The notes under the pieces are model-generated. The model was not told the DNA's origin. It saw only the letters and a program-made list of their open reading frames with translations, and ran no database searches. Below, in pieces: positions 13,819 to 20,934 of a stretch of 21,802 bases of DNA (position 1 is the first letter of the stretch; the number at the start of each line of letters is the position of its first letter). The translations under genes and the position numbers were made by a program. The DNA comes from Candidatus Omnitrophota bacterium (GTDB taxonomy: Bacteria > Omnitrophota > 4484-213), in NCBI GenBank assembly GCA_003645805.1, contig QNCL01000010.1, positions 1-21,802 on the forward strand. Reading direction: 5' to 3'.

Positions 13819-14571
13819 TTAGTTGCTGAAATCTCGGTATATCCTCCTTCTCATCTCTCTTACCAAACTCCGCAGGAATATCCTGCCATCAGGCTTTATA
13901 TAAAACCCTCCTATCTCCTGTAGTCCATATTTATTCTCTCTATACTCAAGCCGAACAATATCAAAATAACTGAGAGGTAGTAATATACATCGCTCTATAC
14001 CCCACTCCATCAGATCTCTGGCAATATCTGGTGAAGAAGCGCTCCATTTGAGAGAAAGTCCCTCAATTAAAGGGCGAGAAAACTCCTTAACGCTTATCAT
14101 TCCCTGTTTGTGCAACACTTTCTCCAAATATGGAATCATATATAGTTTTCGGCTATCTAACATCTGACCAAAGTCTCCCTCGGGCATCCAAGAATCCCAG
14201 TATAGATCAAACCACCAACTTATTACCAGCCCCAATTTCTTAAAGAAGGCATCTGCTTGCATAAAATTATCATACTGAGGACCCTTTGTTAGTATCTGCT
14301 TATCATTGACTACCAAACACTCACTGGCTAAAGACAGTAAATCAATAAAGTAAAAACGGGAATAACCGATCTCCTCTCTGAGTTTATATACCTTCTCCCC
14401 TATCTTTTCCTGGAGAGAAGCGGGATGCTTAAAGAGAGAATTTATAGCATATATATGCTTTACAGGAATCCATTGCATCTTGGGAGTGAGTCTTACCTTG
14501 TGTGAGGTGATATAGGAAAGAAAGACCTTAAAGTCATAAATAAACTCCTCCTCTTCAAATGGATCTCGCAT
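13819..14571 (-). CDS. Protein of unknown function (250 aa)
   Basis: I do not recognise this family with confidence. It is a soluble-looking 250-residue protein with an acidic N-terminus (RDPFEEEEFIYDF), no signal peptide or long membrane segment, and an unusual number of aromatic residues (ISWWFDLYWDSWMPEGDFG). The segment VRLTPKMQWIPVKHIYAINS resembles the winged-helix-like 'LT..G.IP...' repeats of helicase-associated regulatory domains, but the match is too weak to name. The start is placed at ATG 14569-14571 with GGAGG five bases before it; the GTG two codons earlier lies in that site. It has its own extended -10 promoter and precedes xseA. Confidence 0.75.
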   Translation of the reverse strand: MRDPFEEEEFIYDFKVFLSYITSHKVRLTPKMQWIPVKHIYAINSLFKHPASLQEKIGEKVYKLREEIGYSRFYFIDLLSLASECLVVNDKQILTKGPQYDNFMQADAFFKKLGLVISWWFDLYWDSWMPEGDFGQMLDSRKLYMIPYLEKVLHKQGMISVKEFSRPLIEGLSLKWSASSPDIARDLMEWGIERCILLPLSYFDIVRLEYRENKYGLQEIGGFYIKPDGRIFLRSLVREMRRRIYRDFSN

Positions 14572-14639
14572 CTCCACCTCCTTTTTTTAAGTTAAAGGAG
14601 CCAATGTCCTTATTCTCTCCTAAAAACTTGTGGGGAAAA

Positions 14640-14653
14640 CACTCCAAGGAGTG
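14640..14653. promoter_or_regulatory. Operator-like inverted repeat at the start of the unknown gene's transcript
   Basis: CACTCC-AA-GGAGTG, two perfect 6-base arms. It covers the predicted transcription start of the promoter at 14659-14667, a position typical for a repressor site. No regulator can be named. Confidence 0.35.
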
Positions 14654-14658
14654 GGTAA

Positions 14659-14667
14659 ATTATACCA
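14659..14667 (-). promoter_or_regulatory. Extended -10 promoter before the unknown gene
   Basis: Minus strand TGGTATAAT matches the extended -10 consensus (TGnTATAAT) exactly. The -35 region (TGTTAA at 17 bases) is poor. Start near 14652, leader about 80 bases. Confidence 0.55.
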
Positions 14668-14693
14668 CAATTTTTATAATTTTAACAGAAATT

Positions 14694-15677
14694 TTAAGAT
14701 GGAATAAAGGAGGGATAAGCCGCCTCAGAAACCTCCTTCAAAATTATCCTTTCAACCTCCTGGCTAACCTCCTCCTTCTCTTTTCCCTCTGTATTTATCC
14801 ACCTAATCTCGCTGTCTTTCTTGAACCATGTAAGTTGATGTTTAACAAAATGCCGTGTGTTTTTCTTGACCAGTTCCTTCGCTTCCTTCAAAGAGATTTC
14901 TCCGTTTAGATAAGACAAAACCTCCTTGTAGCCCAAAGCCTGCCGTGCTGTCCTGCTCATTCTGTTTTTAAGCCTCTTTACTTCCTCTATTAAACCCTGA
15001 TTAAACATCTCCTCTACCCGCTTTTCCACTCGCCGATAAATCTCCTCTCGCGAGGCAATTAAACCTATCTTGAGTATTCTGTATCTCTTCTCTATCCCTT
15101 CCCTTTCTCTCTTTATCTGGGAAAAAGGCACACCTGTTAGGTGATAAACCTCTACTGCCCTTCTAACTCTGCGTAGATTTCGGGGATGGATGGTTCGGGC
15201 AGACTCTGGATCAACGCTCAAAAGTCTCTGATAAGCATCTCTATCGTCTATGCTTATCTCCTTCTGAGAGGTTAAAGGAGGGAGTTTAAAGATACCTTTG
15301 ATAAGAGTATAGATGTAAAGAGCACTTCCTCCTACCACCAGAGGCAGAGCATCCTCCTTACTCACCTGTTCTATTGAGTGCTGAGCAAGTTCTACAAAGC
15401 GAGCAACATTAAATTCCTCCTCAGGTTCAATAATATCAATTAAGTAGTGTTTTACGCCCTTTATCATAACTGGCTGAATTCTCCTCGATTCAGGTTCTGC
15501 GCTCAAGATGGTAATTCCCGCAGGCTTTGCAGTGCCAATATCCATTCCTCGGTAGACCTGCATTGAATCTGCAGAGATTATCCGGGCATTAATCCTTTTG
15601 GCGAGCAAGATAGAAATATCTGTTTTTCCTACACCTGTAGGTCCAAGAAGAAAGACTATTACCTTCTTGTTTATCAT
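14694..15677 (-). CDS. miaA: tRNA dimethylallyltransferase
   Basis: 327-residue cytosolic enzyme that transfers the dimethylallyl group to A37 of tRNAs reading UNN codons. The P-loop is GPTGVGKT at residues 12-19. It is followed by SADSMQVYRGMDIGTAKP, HYLIDIIEPEEEFNVARF, VVGGSALYIYTLIKG and RNLRRVRRAVEVYHLTG, all standard. About 13 extra residues (around ILSAEPESRRIQPVM) sit between GTAKP and HYLIDI compared with the usual short loop. The ribosome binding site overlaps the stop of the SPOR gene (TAGGAG, 4-base gap), so it is in one operon with it and miaB. Confidence 0.95.
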   Translation of the reverse strand: MINKKVIVFLLGPTGVGKTDISILLAKRINARIISADSMQVYRGMDIGTAKPAGITILSAEPESRRIQPVMIKGVKHYLIDIIEPEEEFNVARFVELAQHSIEQVSKEDALPLVVGGSALYIYTLIKGIFKLPPLTSQKEISIDDRDAYQRLLSVDPESARTIHPRNLRRVRRAVEVYHLTGVPFSQIKREREGIEKRYRILKIGLIASREEIYRRVEKRVEEMFNQGLIEEVKRLKNRMSRTARQALGYKEVLSYLNGEISLKEAKELVKKNTRHFVKHQLTWFKKDSEIRWINTEGKEKEEVSQEVERIILKEVSEAAYPSFIPS

Positions 15678-15681
15678 TCTC

Positions 15682-16479
15682 CTACGGATATATCTCTACT
15701 TTGTATCCTTCTGCTTCCAGTCTTCTTCTTACTGCCTCTGCCTCCTTGCGCAGATTAAACTTTCCCACCCTTAAACGATAAAGTTCTCTTCCATCTTTCT
15801 CAAAAATAGAGATATAAGCGGGATAGCCCTTTTCCTTCAGATAGTATTTCATCTTCTGGGCATTCTCCTTCTTCTTAAAGGCTCCTATTTGAAGAGTAAA
15901 GTAAAACTCTCCTTTTTCCAAAATCTTCTCTGCCTCCTTAGCCTCCAGAGAAGAGGGGAATTGTTGGAGAAGTTTTGTAAAGTAATACTTCGCTCCCTCC
16001 CATACCCCTTTCTTTTGTTTGCATCTGCCTAATCTAAAATAAGCCGCTGCCTTCAAAGAAGAGGAAGGAAATTTGCTCAACATCTGTTCAAGGGTAGAAA
16101 TGCACCTTTCCCAATCCTCCGTTAGGTAGTAGAGATTTGCCTCTCCTAAATAGTATCTATCCTTACCGCCTCCCCTTTCTTCACGCAAGTCTCTAAAAAT
16201 CTGCTTCGCTTGGTTTAAGTGCTCTGTTTTAAGATAAGAAAGGGCACTGAGGTATTTTGCCTTTTTAGCGTAGGGAGATGAGGGAAACTCTTGCCTTAAT
16301 TGCCAGGAAAATCTCAACGCTTTGCTATACTCCCCTTCCAAAAAACTCCTTGCCACTTGGGCAAATTTCTCTTTTACAGATACGGAAGAACGAACAGGAG
16401 AAGACCAAGCAAAGGGGATAGGAAAACAGAAAATAAGAGAAAAGATAAGGCAGAAAAACAATATCCTTATCTTCTGCAT
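15682..16479 (-). CDS. Secreted TPR and SPOR-domain protein
   Basis: 265-residue envelope protein. Residues 1-27 are a Sec signal peptide (KIRILFFCLIFSLIFCFPI ending in AWS-S). Residues about 35-185 hold four or five tetratricopeptide-like helical pairs of the YbgF/BamD sort (ARSFLEGEYSKALRF; AAYFRLGRCKQKKGVWEGA). Residues 190-265 are a SPOR domain (YFTLQIGAFKKKENAQKM ... YRLRVGKFNLRKEAEAV), which binds septal, denuded peptidoglycan. A cell-division or envelope role is therefore likely. Its start overlaps miaB by 13 bases. The link with tRNA modification genes is probably one of shared transcription. Confidence 0.88.
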   Translation of the reverse strand: MQKIRILFFCLIFSLIFCFPIPFAWSSPVRSSVSVKEKFAQVARSFLEGEYSKALRFSWQLRQEFPSSPYAKKAKYLSALSYLKTEHLNQAKQIFRDLREERGGGKDRYYLGEANLYYLTEDWERCISTLEQMLSKFPSSSLKAAAYFRLGRCKQKKGVWEGAKYYFTKLLQQFPSSLEAKEAEKILEKGEFYFTLQIGAFKKKENAQKMKYYLKEKGYPAYISIFEKDGRELYRLRVGKFNLRKEAEAVRRRLEAEGYKVEIYP

Positions 16480-17645
16480 TTCTCTCTCCAGATTCTCTTT
16501 TGCAGATCCAGCAAGATCTGGTTTCTTCTCTTCTTTACTTCCAAAGGGACATCATCCTTTAACTTCCTCTCTGCTTCTGTTCCCGGACGGGGAGAATATT
16601 TGAAGATATAGGCATTGTCAAACCTCACCTCTTCCATCAACTGCTTTGTTTTGAGAAAATCCTCTTCCGTTTCGGTAGGAAAACCCACAATCACATCAGT
16701 AGACAGTCTCACCTCGGGCAGGATCTCCTTTAGTTTCCTTATCAAATTTAGGTATTCCTGGCGCGTGTATCCTCGACGCATTAGTTTGAGGATTCTATCT
16801 GAGCCAGATTGAAAAGGAAGATGGAGATACTTCTCCACTTTGGGAAGATCACGCATTGCTCGGAATAACTCCTCGCTGGTGGCTTTAGGATGATTGGTGG
16901 TAAAACTTATCTTCTCCACCCCCTCTATTTTGTTCACTTCCTCTAAAAGTTTGACAAAATTATTCTTATAACTGTTTACATTCTGCCCGAGCAAAGTAAT
17001 ATGGGTATAACCATTCCTTACCAACTCCTTCACTTCCTCCAATATCTCTTTTATCTCACGACTCCTCTCCCTGCCCCGTAGATAAGGAACAACGCAGTAA
17101 GAACAGAAGTTATTACATCCGCTCATTATCACCACATAGCCCTTGCTCTTAAACCCCTCTTTCTGTGCAGGAAAGGTGAGACAGAAATCTTTAAAATCCC
17201 GCTCTTGCTTATCTACTGCTAACACCTGCTCTTTCTCGTTCAACTCCTTAATATACTCTGGCAGGTGAGAGAGGTTAGCAGGTCCACAGACAAGATTCAC
17301 AAAAGGAAATCTCTCCCATATCCTCTCCTTGTGCTTCTGAGCAATGCATCCAAGGATACCAACAAGCATCTTCGGCTTTCTTTGCTTTAGTTTTTTAAGG
17401 CTCTCCAGATTTGACCATACTCTCTGTTCTGCATGCTCTCGCACTGAACAGCCGTTAAACAAAACTATATCTGCCTCCTCAGGGTTATGCACAAGAGCCC
17501 AGCCTTTTTGCAGTAATTTACCTATAACCACCTCGGAATCATACTCGTTCATCTGGCATCCGAAAGTCCTGATATAAACTTTCGGCTGGGCTTTCTGCTT
17601 CGGCTCTGTAATACACTTTATTCGCTCTTCCAAATACAATGACAT
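16467..17645 (-). CDS. miaB: tRNA-2-methylthio-N6-dimethylallyladenosine synthase lacking TRAM
   Basis: 392-residue radical-SAM methylthiotransferase that completes the ms2i6A37 modification begun by MiaA. The N-terminal UPF0004 domain has the auxiliary-cluster cysteines C30 (TFGCQMN), C66 (NGCSVRE) and C100 (LGCIAQ). The radical-SAM motif is C177-C181-C184 in SGCNNFCSYC, followed by VPYLRGRERSR. Usual MiaB is about 440 residues and ends in an RNA-binding TRAM domain; this one stops at KRIWREKCRR, just where TRAM would begin, and the signal peptide of the SPOR gene follows. No TRAM-like frame is seen downstream. The GGAG site is very close to the ATG. Confidence 0.92.
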   Translation of the reverse strand: MSLYLEERIKCITEPKQKAQPKVYIRTFGCQMNEYDSEVVIGKLLQKGWALVHNPEEADIVLFNGCSVREHAEQRVWSNLESLKKLKQRKPKMLVGILGCIAQKHKERIWERFPFVNLVCGPANLSHLPEYIKELNEKEQVLAVDKQERDFKDFCLTFPAQKEGFKSKGYVVIMSGCNNFCSYCVVPYLRGRERSREIKEILEEVKELVRNGYTHITLLGQNVNSYKNNFVKLLEEVNKIEGVEKISFTTNHPKATSEELFRAMRDLPKVEKYLHLPFQSGSDRILKLMRRGYTRQEYLNLIRKLKEILPEVRLSTDVIVGFPTETEEDFLKTKQLMEEVRFDNAYIFKYSPRPGTEAERKLKDDVPLEVKKRRNQILLDLQKRIWREKCRR

Positions 17646-17702
17646 CTCCGCTTCGTTTTAAGGCTCAAGATAAGCCAAAACTTCTTTCTTACTCTTTTAT
17701 TT

Positions 17703-17731
17703 ATTTTAGCATAATCTAAGAAGTATGTCCA
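17703..17731 (-). promoter_or_regulatory. Predicted promoter of the miaB operon
   Basis: Minus strand TGGACA (17726-17731) and TAAAAT (17703-17708) 17 bases apart, with a TGC extension before the -10. Start near 17696. The palindrome centre is 33 bp from the near edge of the -35 box. Confidence 0.65.
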
Positions 17732-17753
17732 CCTGAGGCAAGCACAACAATCA

Positions 17754-17774
17754 TTTCCACCCCTGGGGTGGAAA
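17754..17774. repeat. 21-bp perfect palindrome, copy 3 (between divergent promoters)
   Basis: Arms TTTCCACCCC (17754-17763) and GGGGTGGAAA (17765-17774), identical to the other two copies. It lies almost midway between the -35 boxes of miaB and the exeA-like gene. No gene ends here, so it cannot be serving as a terminator. Confidence 0.95.
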
Positions 17775-17791
17775 CAATAGTGGAAACAATA
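17768..17791. repeat. 12-bp perfect tandem duplication overlapping palindrome copy 3
   Basis: GTGGAAACAATA is repeated at 17768-17779 and 17780-17791. The first unit contains the last seven bases of the palindrome's right arm, so part of the arm has been duplicated. Confidence 0.93.
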
Positions 17792-17798
17792 TAAGAAC

Positions 17799-17827
17799 TT
17801 GACAGTATTCTCTATGTGATATATACT
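17799..17827 (+). promoter_or_regulatory. Strong sigma70-type promoter of the exeA/secretin operon
   Basis: Plus strand TTGACA (17799-17804) and TATACT (17822-17827) with a 17-base spacer. Start near 17834, giving a leader of about 29 bases; AGGTGA follows at 17853-17858 before the ATG. Confidence 0.78.
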
Positions 17828-17862
17828 TTTGTTTTAGGAGTTACAGTATATCAGGTGAGCGG

Positions 17863-18678
17863 ATGAATTATTACAGCGTCTTGGGTTTAGAAAAAGAACC
17901 CTTCTCTACCAGCCCCGATCCTGAGTTCTTTTACTACTCCCATACGCACAAGACAGCCATAGAGAGATTGGAGATAGCCATTAGGCTAAAAAGGGGCTTA
18001 AGTCTGCTATTAGGGGATGTAGGAACAGGGAAAACTACCCTCCTGCGCACCTTTCTTCAGTCATTCCCTCAGGAAGAAGAGTTCATCTTTTATATCCTTC
18101 TTGACCCTGGATTTAATTCAGAGTTCGACTTCCTCTCTAAATTAACAAGAATATTCAACATAACCCCTCCTACAAAGTCAATATTAGACTATAAAGAGTG
18201 CATAGAAAGATATCTCTTCCAAAAAAGTGTGGAGGAAAAAAAGACGATCGTGCTTTTTATTGACGAGGGACAAAAACTTACTCCTAAGAATCTGGAAGCC
18301 TTGCGCGTCCTCTTGAACTACGAAACCAACGAATATAAACTTCTGCAGATTGTAATCACTGCTCAGTTGGAAATCCTCTCCAGATTGAAACAGATGAAAA
18401 ACTTTATGGATAGAATTAGCCTTAAATATGTAATAAACCCTTTGAGTAGATATGAAACAAAAAGGATGATAGAGTATCGCTTACAAAAAGCGGGTTTTTC
18501 TTCTCAAAACTCCCTATTTACAGAAGAAGCGATAGAATTAATCTATGAATATACTCAAGGATACCCTCGTCAGATCACCCTTCTATGTCACAATGCCCTG
18601 GAGAGGCTGGTAATGAAAGAAAAGAAGGTGGCGGACAGGGCTTTAATTGAAGAGGTGATTGAGGAAGAGGTCATTTGA
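17863..18678 (+). CDS. GspA/ExeA-type AAA ATPase
   Basis: 271-residue AAA ATPase of the ExeA family, which works with a GspB-type partner to insert or assemble the secretin in the outer membrane. The family start MNYYSVLGLEKEPFSTSPDP is followed by Walker A GDVGTGKTT at 51-59, Walker B IVLFIDE at 129-135, the sensor region LLQIVITAQLEIL and the C-terminal helical lid (GYPRQITLLCHNALE). It lacks the peptidoglycan-binding and membrane regions of longer ExeA proteins, so it would be cytosolic. First gene of the operon, with its own consensus promoter. Confidence 0.92.
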   Translation: MNYYSVLGLEKEPFSTSPDPEFFYYSHTHKTAIERLEIAIRLKRGLSLLLGDVGTGKTTLLRTFLQSFPQEEEFIFYILLDPGFNSEFDFLSKLTRIFNITPPTKSILDYKECIERYLFQKSVEEKKTIVLFIDEGQKLTPKNLEALRVLLNYETNEYKLLQIVITAQLEILSRLKQMKNFMDRISLKYVINPLSRYETKRMIEYRLQKAGFSSQNSLFTEEAIELIYEYTQGYPRQITLLCHNALERLVMKEKKVADRALIEEVIEEEVI

Positions 18679-18703
18679 ATCTAAGTTAAAGAAGGAATTA
18701 GAA

Positions 18704-19330
18704 ATGGAAAACCCTTCTCCAGAAAGCAAATTATTGCACCTGCTCCGGAAAAAGCAAGATAGCCTATCTGCTGAGAAAGAGAAAGAATCTATGTCTCCGG
18801 GAATATCCTCTATTTTATCCAGATTTAGGATAGAAAAAGATAAATACCCCTTCTACATCAAAACCATCCATAAACTAAATATTCTCCTGGGCTTTCTCCT
18901 CTCTTTATCCATCCTTTATCTTCTATTAGACTCCTTCATCCTCGCTCCCTACTCTGTAAAAAAACTCCTGAAGGAGAAAGAAAAAAGCGTGGGATTCTCT
19001 GTATGGAAAAACCAAAAAGAAAAAGACCAGAAACAGGAGAGCAGACCTTATACATATTACACAAATAGAATCGGAGACAGAGATATCTTTAATCCTCCTA
19101 TCCCCTCTCCTTCTATCTCCTCCGAGAACAAACAGGTTCTTGCTGAACTTAAACTGTTAGGTATCGCTACCGGTAAAAAAAATCCGCACGCAATCATTGA
19201 AGATAAAAGTGCAGAAAAGGTCTATTTTCTGAGCGAGGGTGATTACATCAAGCAAATGCAACTGGAAAGTATTGAGGAAGGAAGAGTAATCTTAAACCAT
19301 CAGGGGGAAAAATTGGAACTTAAATTCTAA
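18704..19330 (+). CDS. GspB/PilP-like inner-membrane linker protein
   Basis: 208-residue bitopic protein. The cytosolic N-terminus is charged; one membrane segment lies at about residues 57-80 (LNILLGFLLSLSILYLLLDS). A low-complexity linker follows, then a C-terminal PilP/GspC-HR-like beta domain (AELKLLGIATGKKNPHAII, KVYFLSEGDYIKQM, VILNHQGEKLELKF). Such domains contact the secretin N0 region in the periplasm. I start it at ATG 18704-18706 with GAAGGA seven bases upstream. A TTG at 18659 overlapping the ATPase gene is possible but its ribosome binding site is too close. Its place between an ExeA-like gene and a secretin supports the role. Confidence 0.78.
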   Translation: MENPSPESKLLHLLRKKQDSLSAEKEKESMSPGISSILSRFRIEKDKYPFYIKTIHKLNILLGFLLSLSILYLLLDSFILAPYSVKKLLKEKEKSVGFSVWKNQKEKDQKQESRPYTYYTNRIGDRDIFNPPIPSPSISSENKQVLAELKLLGIATGKKNPHAIIEDKSAEKVYFLSEGDYIKQMQLESIEEGRVILNHQGEKLELKF

Positions 19331-19377
19331 GAGCGTAACAAAAGCCTTTTATTCCCCCCAATTCTTCCAATTAGAAG

Positions 19378-20934
19378 ATGAGAAAAAACTACATTATCAT
19401 TTCTGCCCTTCTTCTCTTCTCCCCCCTCCTCTATGCGCAGACCTTAAATAAAAATCCCCAAGAAGAAAAACATCAGAGCACTGCTTCCCTGGAACATTCT
19501 CAAAAAGAAGAAGAGAGAATATCTCTGGAAATAAAAGGGATGAATATAATTGACGCCCTGAAGATGTTCTCGATGATGGCTAACCTCAATATTGTCGCGG
19601 GCAAAAATGTAAAAGGAAAGGTAACCCTGTTTTTGAAGGATGTAAAGATAATGGATGCTTTTGAAGTCCTTCTTGTGAGTAATGGCTTGGCTTATGAAGA
19701 AAAGAATGGAATTATCAATGTAATGACCGAAAGCGAGTATGAAGCCCTTTATGGAAGAAAATTCCATACCAAAGCAAATATTAAGGTAGTGCCTCTAAAA
19801 TACGCCAAGGCTTCTGATCTACTTCCTACCTTAAACCAGGCAAAGAGCAAAATAGGCAGAATAATAGCCAACGAAGCCTCAAATACTCTTATTCTCATTG
19901 ATGAAAAGGAGTCTTTAGAGAAATTAAAAGCCTTAATCTCCCAGATGGACTTGCCTACAGAGACAAGGATATTCTCTCTCAACTACACGAAAGCAGAGGA
20001 GATAAAGGATAAGATTTCGGAGAGGCTTACAAAAGGGCTAGGGGTTCTTCAGATTGACAAGCGAACAAATAAGATAATCGTCACCGACCTAAAGAACAAA
20101 ATGCCTTTGATAGAAAAGATTGTCAAAGCCCTTGACCAAAGACCCAAGCAGGTATTTATTGATGCAAAGATAATCGAGATAGCCCTGAATAAAGAATACA
20201 AATTAGGAGTAAACTGGGATGCTGTTTTTGCCGGTATCCATAGCGCTCTTGGCTCCAGTTTTAAGGTTATCTCGGGAGACATCATTCCGGCTACTTCCTC
20301 TACATCCGCAACAGGAGGGGCATTAAGGATTGGAGAGTTGGGCGAAGATGCTTATGAAGTGGTGCTTAAGGCTTTTGAGAGACTGGGAAAGACCTACACC
20401 CTCTCCTCTCCCCGAATTACTGTCTCCAGCAACCAAGAAGCAAAAATTATGGTAGGAACAAACCAACCTTATGCTACCTCCACCACCAGCGTCACCTCTA
20501 CAGGAAACACAGTATCATATCAGATTACTTACTTAGACCTGGGAATAAAACTTTCTGTCACTCCCACAGTTGCCGAGGATAAGTTTGTTACTCTGAAGAT
20601 CAATCAGGAGATAAGTTCAAAGACAGGAGACTATACCTATGGGGAGTACTCGGATGTAATTCCTGTGGTGGAGACCTCACAGGTAGAAACTACGGTCACC
20701 ATTAAGGATGGAGTTACTATAGTCATTGCTGGGTTGATAAGAAACAAAAAAGAGGAGGAGATAAAGAAGTTTCCTATCTTAGGAGATATACCTATTCTGG
20801 GCTGGCTATTCAAGAGCAAACAAAAAGGCTCGGAGATAGAACCGGAAAGGAAGGAGTTGGTTATATTCCTCACTCCCCATATCGTCTCTGGTGATATAGA
20901 ATCTCCAGAAGTAAAGCATTACAATTTACAATGA
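19378..20934 (+). CDS. Secretin (GspD/PilQ family)
   Basis: 518-residue outer-membrane channel protein for type IV pili or type II secretion. Residues 1-20 are a signal peptide (ending LLYAQ). An N0-like domain (ISLEIKGMNIIDALKMFSMM ... GIINVM) and N1/N2-type KH-like repeats (KVVPLKYAKASDLLPTL; IFSLNYTKAEEIKDKI) follow to about 245. The secretin domain proper starts VFIDAKIIEIALNKEYKLG and ends with IAGLIRNKKEEEIKKFPILG, DIPILGWLFKSK and LVIFLTPHIV. It is near the small end of the family, with few N domains and no AMIN domain. The ribosome binding site is weak (TTAGAAG). It ends in ATGA overlap with pilM. Confidence 0.95.
   Translation: MRKNYIIISALLLFSPLLYAQTLNKNPQEEKHQSTASLEHSQKEEERISLEIKGMNIIDALKMFSMMANLNIVAGKNVKGKVTLFLKDVKIMDAFEVLLVSNGLAYEEKNGIINVMTESEYEALYGRKFHTKANIKVVPLKYAKASDLLPTLNQAKSKIGRIIANEASNTLILIDEKESLEKLKALISQMDLPTETRIFSLNYTKAEEIKDKISERLTKGLGVLQIDKRTNKIIVTDLKNKMPLIEKIVKALDQRPKQVFIDAKIIEIALNKEYKLGVNWDAVFAGIHSALGSSFKVISGDIIPATSSTSATGGALRIGELGEDAYEVVLKAFERLGKTYTLSSPRITVSSNQEAKIMVGTNQPYATSTTSVTSTGNTVSYQITYLDLGIKLSVTPTVAEDKFVTLKINQEISSKTGDYTYGEYSDVIPVVETSQVETTVTIKDGVTIVIAGLIRNKKEEEIKKFPILGDIPILGWLFKSKQKGSEIEPERKELVIFLTPHIVSGDIESPEVKHYNLQ

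Noticed and set aside
5087..17791. Repeats as a CRISPR array
   Set aside because: The three palindromes are kilobases apart, with no spacers of regular length and no cas genes.
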